A stretch of DNA of 56,947 bases from an uncultured Marinomonas sp. (GCA_947493575.1 CANLRQ010000018.1:1-56947), one strand, 5' to 3'; shown: positions 10,549-20,700, counted from the first letter of the stretch. Notes: generated by a model from the letters alone, not told the origin. Made by a program: numbers and translations.

Positions 10549-11249
10549 AGAAAAAAATATGGGTAGTAGTGCCAGCAGCGGGTGTTGGTAAGCGGATGGC
10601 CTCAAATTTTCCCAAACAATATCTTATGTTAGGTAAGCAAACTGTGTTAGATCATACGCTAGGGCAGCTTATTTCACATGAGCAGATTGCTGGCATAGCA
10701 CTTGGGTTAGGACCAGAAGACAGCTTTTGGCCTGATTCTATTTGGTGTGATCACCCTCAGATAGTAACTTATGTGGGAGGAAAAGAGCGCAGCGATACTG
10801 TGCGATTAGGTCTTGAGCTTTTAATGCATACAAAGCAAGTAAAAGACGATTTTGTATTGGTGCATGATGCTGCTCGGCCATTAATTTCACATGACTTAAT
10901 TGATCGTTTGTTGTTTGATGAGCACCCGATTGGTGGTTTGTTGGCCATCGTGGCAAAAGACACAATTAAGCAAAGTGCTTTTGTTACTGGGAAAGTAACG
11001 GTTGAGAAAACCATAGATCGTTCGTTTATTTGGCAAGCTCAAACACCTCAAAAATTTGTTCTTAGTGAATTAATTCATGCTCTTGATTTCGCTGAGTCTC
11101 AAGGTGTAGTTATTACTGACGAAAGTTCTGCAATGGAGTTTTCGGGTCATCAGCCTGCATTAGTTGAAGGTGATGCACGCAATTTCAAAATAACCTTGCC
11201 GATTGATTTAATTATTGCGAATGCATTATTGTCCCATCCTTCCAGTTAG
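10545..11249 (+). CDS. ispD: 2-C-methyl-D-erythritol 4-phosphate cytidylyltransferase
   Basis: 234 residues. Adds CMP to methylerythritol phosphate, the third step of the non-mevalonate isoprenoid pathway. The CTP-binding loop is [11 protein letters not shown] and the lysine in FPKQYL follows. [10 protein letters not shown] and the TPQKF segment are further family marks. The start overlaps the ftsB stop by four bases. ispF follows after about 40 bases, so the two pathway genes stay together. Confidence 0.96.
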   Translation: MKKKIWVVVPAAGVGKRMASNFPKQYLMLGKQTVLDHTLGQLISHEQIAGIALGLGPEDSFWPDSIWCDHPQIVTYVGGKERSDTVRLGLELLMHTKQVKDDFVLVHDAARPLISHDLIDRLLFDEHPIGGLLAIVAKDTIKQSAFVTGKVTVEKTIDRSFIWQAQTPQKFVLSELIHALDFAESQGVVITDESSAMEFSGHQPALVEGDARNFKITLPIDLIIANALLSHPSS

Positions 11250-11290
11250 TCTTAGTTTCCCTATACAGCATAAAAGAGGAAAATTTCAAT

Positions 11291-11773
11291 ATGTTACCTT
11301 TTAGAATTGGTCATGGTTTTGATGTGCATAAATTTGGTGAGGGCAGTCAAATTGTAATATGCGGAGTCACAATCCCCTATGAACAAGGATTGGTTGCTCA
11401 TTCAGATGGAGATGTGGCCTTACATGCTTTAGCTGACTCGTTGCTGGGAGCTGCTGCATTAGGTGATATTGGTCAGCATTTTCCTGATACGGACCCTAAT
11501 TTCAAAGGTGCTGATAGTCGAGCTCTTTTGCGGCATGTGGTTTCATTGTTAAAAGAAAACCAATTCCTTGTTAATAATGTTGACCTTACTATCATTGCGC
11601 AAGCCCCCAAAATGTCTCCTCATATTCGTTTAATGAGAGAAAACATAGCGTCCGATTTGGAGGTTGCTCTAGATCAAGTTAATGTGAAAGCCACAACAAC
11701 TGAAAAACTGGGCTTTACAGGGCGAAAAGAAGGCATTGCCGTTGAGGCGGTTGCTCTTATATATCAAGGCTAA
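11291..11773 (+). CDS. ispF: 2-C-methyl-D-erythritol 2,4-cyclodiphosphate synthase
   Basis: 160 residues, the usual size. Closes CDP-methylerythritol phosphate to the cyclic diphosphate with loss of CMP. The N-terminal [10 protein letters not shown] holds the zinc-binding Asp and His; [18 protein letters not shown] gives the third ligand and the family signature; [15 protein letters not shown] closes the active site. Homotrimer in the family. RBS AAGAGGA is well placed before the ATG. Confidence 0.97.
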   Translation: MLPFRIGHGFDVHKFGEGSQIVICGVTIPYEQGLVAHSDGDVALHALADSLLGAAALGDIGQHFPDTDPNFKGADSRALLRHVVSLLKENQFLVNNVDLTIIAQAPKMSPHIRLMRENIASDLEVALDQVNVKATTTEKLGFTGRKEGIAVEAVALIYQG

Positions 11774-11838
11774 TGCTTTAGATACGTTTTTATTATTAAA
11801 TTATTTCCTTCCCACCTGTCATTAAGGCACGTAAGTTT

Positions 11839-12930
11839 ATGAATACAAATTGGCATTATGCATGGACAAAACCAAAGTTAACAGGGGATTTAAAAGCTAC
11901 CCCGCAGGATTTCTTTGTTGAAGAAGTTCTCGGTTTCCAACCTGATGGCTTAGGTGAATTTGTATTTGTGTTTATTGAAAAGGTGGGTGTGAATACGGAT
12001 TTTTTGGCTAAGCGTTTAGCAAGTTTCGCTGATATTGATCCTAATAAAGTAACATACAGTGGTGTTAAAGATCGCCATGCTTGTACTAGACAATGGTTTT
12101 GCTTACACCTTCTTAATAGGAACGTGGACTTTTCTGAGCTTGTACATGGATTTGTAAAAGGTGAGCAAGTACGTATTTTAGATGTGGTTAGGCATTCTAA
12201 AAAGCTCAAGATAGGAACTCATATAGCAAATCGATTTGTTATACGTATTCGTTCTTTAGAAGGCGATTTGATTGAATTGGAAAATAGATTGTCTCTAGTG
12301 AAAATGGCTGGTGTCCCTAATTATTATGGTGCTCAGCGTTTTGGAATTAATGGAAATAATTTAGAGAATGGTATGCGCTGGCTGGAAAAAGGCCGCGTAG
12401 GAAGGAAAAGGCTAAGTAAAACCGAGTCTTTCTGGCTTTCTGCAATGCGTTCATGGTGCTTTAATCAATCGTTAAGTTTTCAGGTCCTTCAAGGTGACTG
12501 GAATAAGGTGTTAGTGGGCGATATCGCGCAAGAAGCAAACAGTGATACTCAATTTCGTGTAAAAAACATCAAGCCTGGTACATTATTACGTTTAATGACT
12601 ATGAAGATTCAACCTGTGCTGCCGTTAATAAGTAATGGTTGGCAAGATGGAACAAGTAGTGAGCGTGCCCAATGGGTTTTAGAATCTCTTAACGGTGCTG
12701 AATCCGTTGTTGAAGGCTTGCTAAACTTGGATTTATCGAGAGACAGTCGAACGTCTAGGTTGAGTCCAAATGATATGGAATGGGAACTTATCAATAAAAA
12801 CTCCGAATCTCCAGAGTTATTGATGCAGTTCTCATTGCCTAAAGGCGCGTTTGCTACAAGCGTATTACGTGAGTTAGTAGATGTTAATGATTGTTCAATA
12901 GAGAAGCATAATGCGAGTATTGATAGCTAA
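11839..12930 (+). CDS. truD: tRNA pseudouridine(13) synthase
   Basis: 363 residues. Makes pseudouridine at position 13 of tRNA-Glu. The catalytic aspartate lies in SGVKDRHACTRQW (about residues 74-86), the TruD signature GVKDR. PNYYGAQRFG and the later TRD-like insert follow. The 3' end overlaps the surE start by 20 bases, so translation is probably coupled. The ispF-truD-surE order is the common gammaproteobacterial arrangement. Confidence 0.95.
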   Translation: MNTNWHYAWTKPKLTGDLKATPQDFFVEEVLGFQPDGLGEFVFVFIEKVGVNTDFLAKRLASFADIDPNKVTYSGVKDRHACTRQWFCLHLLNRNVDFSELVHGFVKGEQVRILDVVRHSKKLKIGTHIANRFVIRIRSLEGDLIELENRLSLVKMAGVPNYYGAQRFGINGNNLENGMRWLEKGRVGRKRLSKTESFWLSAMRSWCFNQSLSFQVLQGDWNKVLVGDIAQEANSDTQFRVKNIKPGTLLRLMTMKIQPVLPLISNGWQDGTSSERAQWVLESLNGAESVVEGLLNLDLSRDSRTSRLSPNDMEWELINKNSESPELLMQFSLPKGAFATSVLRELVDVNDCSIEKHNASIDS

Positions 12931-13657
12931 TGATGATGGAATTGATGCGCTAGGTATTCAAACCTTATACAGTAAAGTAAAGGCGTCTTATGAGTGTGTC
13001 TTGATTGCTCCAGATCGAAATCGTAGTGGAGCAAGTAATTCTTTAACCTTATCTCGACCGCTTCAACCAACAGAAGTGCGAAAAAATGAATATTCAGTAG
13101 ACGGGACGCCTTCGGATTGCGTTAATCTTGCTTTATCGGAAGTGATTGACGGGCAATTTGATGTGGTTGTGTCTGGTGTTAATCATGGTCCTAATCTCGG
13201 GGATGATGTTATTTATTCTGGAACAGTCGCTGCGGCAATGGAAGCTAGGCATTTGGGTAGGCCATCAATAGCCATTTCTTTAGTAGGTAAAAACCATTTT
13301 GATACAGCCGCAGATGTATTGTTACGTCTTTTATCCGATTCTCATACTCTCAATTTATCCCCCGGTGTTTTGTTAAATGTAAATGTTCCAGACCTGCCAT
13401 ACGATGAACTGCAAGGCATTCAAATAACCCGTTTAGGATATAGAAAGTGTGCTCAACCTGCGATTTCAGCTCAGCACCCTAAAGGTGTCCCAAGCTTTTG
13501 GATTGGGGCATTGTCAGAGCCTCATGACAGCTCAATCGGAACAGATTTTTGGGCTGTAGAAAATGGTTATGTGTCAGTAACCCCTATTCATGCGGATATG
13601 ACCTGTTATCAAGCCATGCAACCTTTGGCAGAATGGGGAGAAAAAGGGCTGTTATGA
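12911..13657 (+). CDS. surE: 5'/3'-nucleotidase SurE
   Basis: 248 residues. A metal-dependent nucleotidase and polyphosphatase linked to stationary-phase survival. The metal site is at the N-terminus (MRVLIANDDGID, the paired Asp) with later ligands in GASNSLT and SGVNHGPNLGDDVIYSGT. The start lies inside truD, and the last bases overlap the pcm ATG (ATGA at 13654-13657). This makes a tight truD-surE-pcm unit leading to nlpD and rpoS. Confidence 0.96.
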   Translation: MRVLIANDDGIDALGIQTLYSKVKASYECVLIAPDRNRSGASNSLTLSRPLQPTEVRKNEYSVDGTPSDCVNLALSEVIDGQFDVVVSGVNHGPNLGDDVIYSGTVAAAMEARHLGRPSIAISLVGKNHFDTAADVLLRLLSDSHTLNLSPGVLLNVNVPDLPYDELQGIQITRLGYRKCAQPAISAQHPKGVPSFWIGALSEPHDSSIGTDFWAVENGYVSVTPIHADMTCYQAMQPLAEWGEKGLL

Positions 13658-14316
13658 CAAACTCTCAGTTACATAATTTGACGACTACAAATTCAAAAGC
13701 ATCAAAGATGATTGTGGAGTTACAGCGGCATGGTATTCAACATGAGACATTATTATCCTTAATGTTATCCATTCCGAGGCACGACTTTGTTGAGTCGGCT
13801 TTTTCTCATCTTGCTTATTCAGCTACTCCTTTGCCAATTGGTCGTAATCAGACGATTAGTCAGCCATTAACCGTAGCTAGAATGACTCAATGGCTTTTGG
13901 AGCACTCTAGAATGGGCCGAGTCTTGGAGGTAGGAACTGGATCTGGTTATCAAACATGTATCTTATCTCACTTTTTTAACAAGGTTCATACTATTGAAAG
14001 GCAGCAGAGTTTATTCGAAAGTGCACAAAAGAGGCTTTCTCAGCTTGCTATTAATAATGTTGAATTTCTTCATGGGGATGGGCATTTAGGTTGGCCAGCA
14101 GCTTTAGATGTGGATGCTGTTATTGTAACGGCAATGGCAAATAAGGTTCCTTTGGCCTTAATGGATTGTTTAAAAGATGGTGGTATTTTAATTATGCCAT
14201 TGGATCAACCAGCACCTATGATAGGTTGTTGGAAAAAAATGGGGAATCAATGGAAGTGCTTGGGAGAAAGTCCGGCTCACTTTGTTCCGATGTTAGAAGG
14301 GTTAGTGTGTGAATAA
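13654..14316 (+). CDS. pcm: Protein-L-isoaspartate O-methyltransferase
   Basis: 220 residues from the ATG that overlaps the surE stop; a longer in-frame extension upstream lies inside surE and is unlikely. Repairs isoaspartyl residues in aged proteins using S-adenosylmethionine. Motif I is LEVGTGSGYQTCILS, and the substrate-side PIGRNQTISQP is characteristic of the family. The last codons overlap the next gene by eight bases. Confidence 0.93.
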   Translation: MTNSQLHNLTTTNSKASKMIVELQRHGIQHETLLSLMLSIPRHDFVESAFSHLAYSATPLPIGRNQTISQPLTVARMTQWLLEHSRMGRVLEVGTGSGYQTCILSHFFNKVHTIERQQSLFESAQKRLSQLAINNVEFLHGDGHLGWPAALDVDAVIVTAMANKVPLALMDCLKDGGILIMPLDQPAPMIGCWKKMGNQWKCLGESPAHFVPMLEGLVCE

Positions 14317-15226
14317 CGTGATAAAAATATTTTTTAGTGGTTTGTTGATGGGGATTGCAGATGTTGTTCCTGGCGTATCTGGGGGAACGATGGCCTTTAT
14401 ACTAGGGGTCTATGATCGCTTAATTAATGCCCTGAGTGGCGTTAATAAAACAAGCATTAGGTTGTTGTTTTCAGGAAATTTAAAGGGTTTGTGGCACCAC
14501 TTTGATGTGGGTTTTTTATTGGTTTTAGGTCTTGGTATCGTGACGAGTATTCTCTTATTTGCTCAAATCATTACCTATTGGTTAAATGAATATCCTTTGT
14601 ATCTATGGGGTTTTTTCTTTGGGCTGATTCTAGCTTCAGCTGTATTGCTGCTCAAACAAATAGATGAGATTAACTTAACAACAATATTTGTATGCTTATG
14701 TGGTGTTGGGGTTGGAGCGGTCGCTTCTATTCTTGTTCCTGTTCAGTTTGAAGTTACAAACAGTATGATTTTTATATCTGGCATGATTGCTATTTGTGCC
14801 ATGATCTTACCGGGTATTTCAGGGAGTTTTCTGTTGCTGATAATGGGGATGTATGAATTTATTATATCCTCTATAAAAGCAATGCAAATTGATGTGGTTA
14901 CTATTTTTGCTGTTGGTGCTTTAGTGGGTTTATTGAGTTTCTCCAAGTTTCTTAAGTGGCTTTTGTCGACTTATAAATCAATCGCTCTTGCAGGGTTAAC
15001 TGGAATAATGATTGGAGCATTAACAAAAGTATGGCCATGGAAGGAGGCTCAGAATTGGGTGGTAGACGGAAGTGAAATCATACCTATTGGTGAATCATTG
15101 GTGATGCCATGGAGCATGGTGATGTATGATTTTACTGGGGATTTGGTAATACCAATTTTGTATATGGGGGGAGGGGTAATAAGTATCTTTCTCATTAATT
15201 ACATTTCTTTACCAAAACTAAGATGA
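14309..15226 (+). CDS. DUF368 undecaprenyl-phosphate translocase (PopT family)
   Basis: 305 residues, about eight to nine membrane helices. Two half-repeats are visible: PGVSGGTMAFILGVYD near residue 20 and PGISGSFLLLIMGMYE near residue 170, the signature of DUF368. Members of DUF368 (PopT) were shown to recycle the lipid carrier undecaprenyl phosphate across the inner membrane for cell-wall synthesis. The assignment to that role here is by family. The GTG start overlaps the pcm stop. Position between pcm and nlpD, an amidase activator, fits an envelope theme. Confidence 0.85.
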   Translation: MNNVIKIFFSGLLMGIADVVPGVSGGTMAFILGVYDRLINALSGVNKTSIRLLFSGNLKGLWHHFDVGFLLVLGLGIVTSILLFAQIITYWLNEYPLYLWGFFFGLILASAVLLLKQIDEINLTTIFVCLCGVGVGAVASILVPVQFEVTNSMIFISGMIAICAMILPGISGSFLLLIMGMYEFIISSIKAMQIDVVTIFAVGALVGLLSFSKFLKWLLSTYKSIALAGLTGIMIGALTKVWPWKEAQNWVVDGSEIIPIGESLVMPWSMVMYDFTGDLVIPILYMGGGVISIFLINYISLPKLR

Positions 15227-15272
15227 ACGTATACAAAATGGGTGGGTAGCTGTTGTTTTTTAGGGGTGATGT

Positions 15273-16130
15273 TTGTTGCTTGTAAACTTGCACGGTAATG
15301 CTTTAATCAGGGCGCGTGATTTTATCGGTACTTTTTTTATTGTACTGATTCTATCTGGTTGTGCTGCTGATAGTTTTCATTATCAAGATGAGAGTTCTAG
15401 CTCTTCACCTTCTCGTGCGCAAGTTTCACCTATTCCTAAGAGTGGTTATTATCGAGTAAAGAGCGGTGATACCTTATTTGCAATTGCCTTTAGGTATGGA
15501 GTTGACTACAAAGCGTTAGCTGAAACGAATCGAATAGCGTCACCATACGTCATCTATCCCCAGCAAAAAATACGACTGAATGTCTCTAAGCAAGTTTCAA
15601 AAACATCTAAAGGTTCTAGTGGAAAGACGGCGTCACTTTCGAAAACGAACACAAAAAATACCTCATCTAAGCAAACTCAAGTTGTAAAAAATACTGTAAA
15701 ACCAAAAGTGAACGATACTTCAAAAACCGTCTCCAAAAGGAATGTACCTCAAAAAACAAGCCTTAATTGGCGTTGGCCTATCAAGGGTTTTGTGGTGAGG
15801 GGCTTTTCAAATACCGGAGTTAGTAGTAAAGGTATAGATGTGAAAGGCATTACTGGCAATCCTGTTAGAGCCGCAGAGGATGGTGTTGTTGTTTATTCTG
15901 GTAATGGGTTGATTGGTTATGGGAACTTGGTCATCGTAAAACACAGCGATACTTACTTGAGTGCCTATGCTTACAATCAAAGTATTCTAGTTAAAGAACA
16001 GCAAGTTGTGAAAGCTGGTGACTCTCTAGCAATTATTGGAGGGAAGGGCGAAGAAAGACCATTGTTACACTTTGAAATTCGTCGAGATGGTCAACCGATA
16101 GATCCATTAACAGTGCTACCAAATCAGTAA
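15273..16130 (+). CDS. nlpD: NlpD-like lipoprotein, amidase activator
   Basis: 285 residues from a TTG start preceded by AGGGG at 15262-15266. A lipobox (LILSGC) ends the signal peptide, so this is an outer-membrane lipoprotein. A LysM domain ([17 protein letters not shown]) binds peptidoglycan. After a Ser/Lys/Thr-rich linker comes a LytM/M23 domain ([18 protein letters not shown]). Metal-binding residues are missing: GIDVKG has no H-x-x-x-D site, and the SAYAY stretch has Tyr where enzymes have His. This matches NlpD, which activates AmiC instead of cutting the wall itself. It sits just before rpoS, whose main promoter often lies within nlpD. Confidence 0.92.
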   Translation: MLLVNLHGNALIRARDFIGTFFIVLILSGCAADSFHYQDESSSSSPSRAQVSPIPKSGYYRVKSGDTLFAIAFRYGVDYKALAETNRIASPYVIYPQQKIRLNVSKQVSKTSKGSSGKTASLSKTNTKNTSSKQTQVVKNTVKPKVNDTSKTVSKRNVPQKTSLNWRWPIKGFVVRGFSNTGVSSKGIDVKGITGNPVRAAEDGVVVYSGNGLIGYGNLVIVKHSDTYLSAYAYNQSILVKEQQVVKAGDSLAIIGGKGEERPLLHFEIRRDGQPIDPLTVLPNQ

Positions 16131-16162
16131 ATAGTATGGCTTGGAAGACTAAGGAGGAGTTT

Positions 16163-17152
16163 ATGAAAACGCTTGATCAAGATATTCAGAAAGAGATCTC
16201 TAGTGAAGAGAAACTCGATTTTAATTTAGACGGTGATGTATTAGTTGATACAACTGAGTTTGATTTAGCGGTGAGTTCTCGCTATGCAAACGAAGATACC
16301 GGAAAAAATATTGATGTTACTCAGTTGTACTTAAACGAAATTGGCTTTTCTCCTTTATTGACTGCTGAAGAAGAGGTTTTCTTTTCTCGAAAAGCATTAA
16401 AAGGTGATGAAGCTTCTCGTAAGCGAATGATTGAAAGTAATTTAAGATTGGTTGTAAAAATCTCTCGACGTTACTTAAATCGAGGACTTTCATTATTGGA
16501 TTTGATTGAAGAAGGGAATTTAGGGTTAATTAGAGCGGTAGAAAAATTTGACCCTGAGAGAGGGTTTAGGTTTTCCACCTATGCAACATGGTGGATTAGA
16601 CAAACAATAGAACGAGCAATAATGAATCAAACAAGAACCATTCGTTTACCGATTCATGTTGTAAAAGAGCTTAATGTGTATTTAAGAGCTGCTCGTGAGC
16701 TAACTCAGCAGCTCGATCATGAGCCAACCCCTGAAGAGATTGCAGATCTTTTAGATTGCCCTGTAGAGGGTGTGCAGAAGATGTTGAAACTGAATGAAAG
16801 AGTCAGCTCTATTGATTCTCCAATGGGTGGAATGGATTCAGATAAGAACCTTGTAGAAATATTGGCGGACACACAACACATTGGTCCAGAGGGTGAGCGA
16901 CAAGCTAGTGATGTATTGCATAATATTGATAACTGGTTGGACGGTTTAAATGAGAAACAGAGAGAGGTAATCTCTCGTCGATTTGGTCTAAGGGGATTTG
17001 AAGCAAGCACGCTTGAAGATGTTGGCTCTGAGATTGACTTAACGCGAGAAAGAGTTAGACAGATCCAAGTTGAGGCACTAAAAAAATTGAGATTAATGCT
17101 TGATAAGCAAGGATTAACATTGAGTGATGTTTTACACGTTGAAGAGCTTTAA
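16163..17152 (+). CDS. rpoS: RNA polymerase sigma factor RpoS
   Basis: 329 residues. I chose the ATG at 16163 because AAGGAGGAG (16151-16159) sits in front of it; an in-frame ATG at 16136 has no such site. Region 1.2 includes [16 protein letters not shown]. Region 2 has [33 protein letters not shown] and [16 protein letters not shown] (core and -10 binding). Region 4 has [20 protein letters not shown] (-35 binding helix). It directs the general stress and stationary-phase programme. A terminator follows at 17160-17207. Confidence 0.96.
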   Translation: MKTLDQDIQKEISSEEKLDFNLDGDVLVDTTEFDLAVSSRYANEDTGKNIDVTQLYLNEIGFSPLLTAEEEVFFSRKALKGDEASRKRMIESNLRLVVKISRRYLNRGLSLLDLIEEGNLGLIRAVEKFDPERGFRFSTYATWWIRQTIERAIMNQTRTIRLPIHVVKELNVYLRAARELTQQLDHEPTPEEIADLLDCPVEGVQKMLKLNERVSSIDSPMGGMDSDKNLVEILADTQHIGPEGERQASDVLHNIDNWLDGLNEKQREVISRRFGLRGFEASTLEDVGSEIDLTRERVRQIQVEALKKLRLMLDKQGLTLSDVLHVEEL

Positions 17153-17159
17153 ATATTTA

Positions 17160-17207
17160 GCATCAAGATGAAAGGTTATAGTTTAAACTTGCCTTTTATC
17201 TTGATGC
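17160..17207. terminator. Bidirectional terminator between rpoS and the smp-like gene
   Basis: GCATCAAGATGAAAGG at 17160-17175 pairs with 17192-17207 over 16 bases with one G-T wobble. The right arm overlaps the last codons and the stop of the minus-strand gene, so one hairpin can serve both convergent genes. Confidence 0.65.
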
Positions 17208-18674
17208 AGTGATGTTCAGATCATTGTCTAAATCGTAATCGTCTTGTTTTGTTTCTTGGTTTTCTTGCTCATAAATCGTGTTAATGCTTTCTATGCTAGG
17301 GCGAATTTTAAGATTTAGCTTTTCAGATGTGCCTTTAACGGCATAAACCATTGTTTCATTTTCCTCATTCTCTCCAAGTATTTCTGGTAGTCCAGAAAAA
17401 ACTCTATTTTGTATGTCTGGAAGCATAAACACTTCTTCACTGAGTAATAAGGTATCAAGATTCTCAGAGTCTCTAAAGCGCATAATTTGATTCAGGAGTG
17501 GTTGAATATCATCTGTATGGAAGGCGTTTTCTTTGATGATTTCATTCACATGAGAGCTTCCTTGATGCAAGCTTATATGAAAATGGATGTCAGGAGTTTC
17601 TGAATATATATCAGAGGAGATTAACTCCTTTATAACACCCAAAAAGACTTCAGCAGTACAGACTGCATTTGTATATAGATCATCACCTGACTCTTGTGCC
17701 GAATAAAAAATTAATGCTGAGTGACCTTCATATTGATGAACCTGACCATAAAAAGACTCACTCGCTTGAAAGAGTGCTCTGTATATAGGGGTTAGTAAAT
17801 TGGCAACTTGTAGAGGTTGCATTTGTTCATGCCATTCATCTAGATTTTGTATTTCAAAAAATAAGGCGCAGCTTCTTTGTGATTGTTCTTTTAAAATTTG
17901 GTCAAAATCTATCTCAAATTGAGGTACTTCTAATTGAGCTTGGGCTGGGTCAATTTCTTCTTTTGTCCAGTCGATCAGTTGGACCGATTTTACTGCGCTG
18001 GCAAGCTGGAATGCTTCTGTATAAAAGGCATCTGGAACTGGAGCATCTTTATGTCTATGGGTTAAGGCTTTAAGGACGTCAGTTATATTATTGATTGAGG
18101 AGAACAGTCGTTTGCTTAGAAATAAAATGATAACAATTGAGAACGCACAAACAAAAATGGCAAGACTAATTAGGAGTTTATTAATATCGGCTAATGCCTT
18201 TTGTGGTGAGGTCCTATCAAGTGTGATTAGTACGTGGCCAACAACGTCATTACGAAACTTAACACTTGAGCTGTAAACAAGGTGTGCTTCATCTGGTCTA
18301 ATCTCACCTCCTTCGATTAGGTTTTCGAAATTTCCGCTGTTGGCTTCGGCGAGTAATTCATCTTTTTTATTGTATACTCGGGCGCTAATAATATTATCGT
18401 CTACAACGAGCCTAGTTAAGAGAACGTTTAGGCTTAACAGATCATTATTGAGAATTGATTGTGTGGCATTAAAGGCTGCTTGAGTTGCTAGACTGCTACC
18501 TAATACTTCAGTTTGTTGTGCTAAATACGATTCGAGAGAGTTTGTTAACGTATACCAGAATAAGGCAACGGTAAAAGAAATGAGTATGAGAAAGGTGGCA
18601 ATTAGTACTATTGCCGCACTAATGTGTTGTTGGCAAAAAGCTAAAAAACGATGAGTTGCTTTAGTTGTTTCCAT
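17196..18674 (-). CDS. Smp/YtjB (AhpA)-like membrane protein with an extra C-terminal domain
   Basis: 492 residues. Helix 1 lies at about 18-42 and helix 2 at about 165-188, with an extracytoplasmic segment between them (LGSSLATQAAFNATQSIL to VGHVLITLDRTSP). This half, and its position divergent from serB, match E. coli YtjB/Smp, a family noted in COG3726 as affecting hemolysin expression. E. coli Smp is only about 210 residues. Here another 280 residues follow, including a region (about 255-410) that looks like a degenerate nucleotide-cyclase fold: CALFFEIQNLDEW, YEGHSALIFYS, HFHISLHQG. Catalytic residues are not evident. Function unknown. Confidence 0.7.
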   Translation of the reverse strand: METTKATHRFLAFCQQHISAAIVLIATFLILISFTVALFWYTLTNSLESYLAQQTEVLGSSLATQAAFNATQSILNNDLLSLNVLLTRLVVDDNIISARVYNKKDELLAEANSGNFENLIEGGEIRPDEAHLVYSSSVKFRNDVVGHVLITLDRTSPQKALADINKLLISLAIFVCAFSIVIILFLSKRLFSSINNITDVLKALTHRHKDAPVPDAFYTEAFQLASAVKSVQLIDWTKEEIDPAQAQLEVPQFEIDFDQILKEQSQRSCALFFEIQNLDEWHEQMQPLQVANLLTPIYRALFQASESFYGQVHQYEGHSALIFYSAQESGDDLYTNAVCTAEVFLGVIKELISSDIYSETPDIHFHISLHQGSSHVNEIIKENAFHTDDIQPLLNQIMRFRDSENLDTLLLSEEVFMLPDIQNRVFSGLPEILGENEENETMVYAVKGTSEKLNLKIRPSIESINTIYEQENQETKQDDYDLDNDLNITASR

Positions 18675-18764
18675 TAATGTTCTATTTCCTGAAACTGTAA
18701 TGATGAGTGCTCAGTATCTACTTCATATCGGCGGTAAAATAGAATCTTTAATATAAAGCTGCAC

Positions 18765-18793
18765 TTAGAGTAAATTAATAAATTTGCTATAGT
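18765..18793 (+). promoter_or_regulatory. Predicted promoter of serB
   Basis: TTAGAG at 18765-18770 and TATAGT at 18788-18793 are 17 bases apart. A TGC just before the -10 makes it an extended -10 element. The serB ATG is 28 bases further on. Confidence 0.45.
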
Positions 18794-18820
18794 GGGCGCA
18801 TCTTGAATTAGGAATGTCTT

Positions 18821-19741
18821 ATGTCTGCAAGTATTACGTTAATCGGTTCTATCACTCAATCTTATCTAGAGAGCTTCGAAGAATGGCTTTATAAAGAAAA
18901 TTTCGTTACAAATAAACAAAAATTAACAAATAACTCTGATATTAATATTGTTATTCGATATAATTTGCAAAATTCCTATTCTGAAGTTAAAGCCACTGAG
19001 GTTAGGCAGTATTTGCTTTCATTGTCTGATAGTACAAATATTGATCACGTATATCAATCTAAGGCGATTGATATAAAACAGCCTGGAGTGGCTGTGTTTG
19101 ATATGGATTCAACCTTAATAAAAGCAGAAGTTATGGATGAACTGGCGGTTGAGTTTGGTATTGGCGAACAAATAGCAAGCGTGACGGCAAGTGCGATGAG
19201 AGGTGAAATTGATTTCACTGAAAGCTTTGTAAAACGTCTTGCTCTGCTTGAGGGTTTAGGTAGTGATGTCATGGATGGTGTATATGATCGAATCGTTCAT
19301 ATGGATGGTATAGCTGTCCTAATGAAGGTGTTGAATCATTTTCAGTGGCGTACAGCTGTTTTGTCTGGTGGATTTACTTATTTTGCAGACCGTCTAGCTG
19401 ATGCATATTCAATTTCTGAAGTGCATGCAAACGTTTTAGATATTGAAAAAGGAAAGTTAACAGGGAAGCATATTGGTCCGATTGTTGATGCGGCTCGTAA
19501 AAAGCAATTATTAGAAAGTATTGTTCAAACTAATGGTGCAGCATGGTCGCAGACGATTGCTTGTGGTGATGGTGCGAATGATTTACTAATGCTAAATACT
19601 GCTTCAATGGGTGTGGCTTTGCATGCGAAGCCTTTGGTGAGAAAAGAAGCTCCTCATCCTGTTAACGTATTAGGTTTAGAGAGTGTTTTATATTTGCTTG
19701 GTATGAGCTCGTCAGAGATTCGAGCGATTGCTGATTTATAA
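18821..19741 (+). CDS. serB: Phosphoserine phosphatase
   Basis: 306 residues. Removes phosphate from phosphoserine, the last step of serine synthesis. HAD motifs: DMDSTLIKAEVMDELA with the nucleophile Asp (about residue 92), SGGFTYFAD with the Ser, the lysine of RKKQLL and GDGANDLLML with the metal-binding Asp. The first 85 residues form the extra N-terminal domain of the gammaproteobacterial SerB. It is divergent from the smp-like gene, as in E. coli. The short gap to the LysR gene (about 26 bases) allows cotranscription. Confidence 0.95.
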   Translation: MSASITLIGSITQSYLESFEEWLYKENFVTNKQKLTNNSDINIVIRYNLQNSYSEVKATEVRQYLLSLSDSTNIDHVYQSKAIDIKQPGVAVFDMDSTLIKAEVMDELAVEFGIGEQIASVTASAMRGEIDFTESFVKRLALLEGLGSDVMDGVYDRIVHMDGIAVLMKVLNHFQWRTAVLSGGFTYFADRLADAYSISEVHANVLDIEKGKLTGKHIGPIVDAARKKQLLESIVQTNGAAWSQTIACGDGANDLLMLNTASMGVALHAKPLVRKEAPHPVNVLGLESVLYLLGMSSSEIRAIADL

Positions 19742-19767
19742 ATAAATTAATTTGATGGAGTGTGTTC

Positions 19768-20676
19768 TTGCAGGAAATAAAGTTATCTGAGGTCGATTTA
19801 AATTTGTTATATATTTTACAAATTTTAATCGAAGAGCTGAATGTCACTAAAGCGGCACAGCGTTTAAATGTGAGTCAACCTGCTGTTAGTAGGTCCTTAT
19901 CTCGTCTTAGGGAAGTATTTGGAGACCCTCTATTTGTAAGAACATCTCATGGGCTTTCTCTAACTGCGCGAACGGAAAGTTTGGCTCCTTTTCTAACGGA
20001 TATGCTTAAAGGCCTGGAAAATCTTATCCAGCCTCCTGAGTTCACTCCGTTGACATCAAGTCGTCGTTTTTCTCTATCGACAACCGATTTTGGTGTGTTA
20101 ACCGTTCTCCCCAAAATTCTAGATAACTTTCGACAGGCTGCACCTAATGCCGTGTTAGAAGTGAAACACTGGAATGAAGAAACATCATTTGAGCTCGATT
20201 CAAATGAAATTGATGTTGCGGTTGCCGTATTATCGAAAGAGCCACCAAATAGTGTGCAGTCTGTGAAACTGGATACAGATGAGATGGTGTGCCTTGCACG
20301 AGCTGACCATGAGCATTTGGGGGGCGAGTTGACCTTAGGGTCATATGTTAACCTTCATCATGCTCAAGTCGTGTTAGGGAAGAGAGAGTTTGCAGCTGTT
20401 GATAGAGTTCTAGCTAAAATGGGCCATCAAAGACATATTGCGGTCCAGCTACCTAATTTCGTACCTGCCGTAAGAGTTGTTGAAAGCAGTGATTTACTGT
20501 TAACCATTCCAAGGCTTTTTGCTACAGATATCATATCTATGCATTCTAACCTTGCTATTTATGATCTTCCGTTTGATACTAAAGAGTTTGATTACTCAAT
20601 GATTTGGCATGAAAGACATGAATATGACCCAGGGCATCAATGGTTAAGAGAAATTATCCAAAAAGCATTTCTTTGA
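19768..20676 (+). CDS. LysR family transcriptional regulator
   Basis: 302 residues from TTG at 19768, seven bases after GGAG; the in-frame GTG six bases earlier is too close to that site. The N-terminal winged helix has NVTKAAQRLNVSQPAVSRSLSRLR, and FGDPLFVRTSHGL follows. The effector domain begins near residue 90 (RRFSLSTTDFGVL), the NodD/LinR-like subgroup with DPLFVR. Its target is not clear; it lies directly downstream of serB. A shared terminator (20701-20737) follows. Confidence 0.88.
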   Translation: MQEIKLSEVDLNLLYILQILIEELNVTKAAQRLNVSQPAVSRSLSRLREVFGDPLFVRTSHGLSLTARTESLAPFLTDMLKGLENLIQPPEFTPLTSSRRFSLSTTDFGVLTVLPKILDNFRQAAPNAVLEVKHWNEETSFELDSNEIDVAVAVLSKEPPNSVQSVKLDTDEMVCLARADHEHLGGELTLGSYVNLHHAQVVLGKREFAAVDRVLAKMGHQRHIAVQLPNFVPAVRVVESSDLLLTIPRLFATDIISMHSNLAIYDLPFDTKEFDYSMIWHERHEYDPGHQWLREIIQKAFL

Positions 20677-20700
20677 TTGATGAATACACGGTTATCTAAT

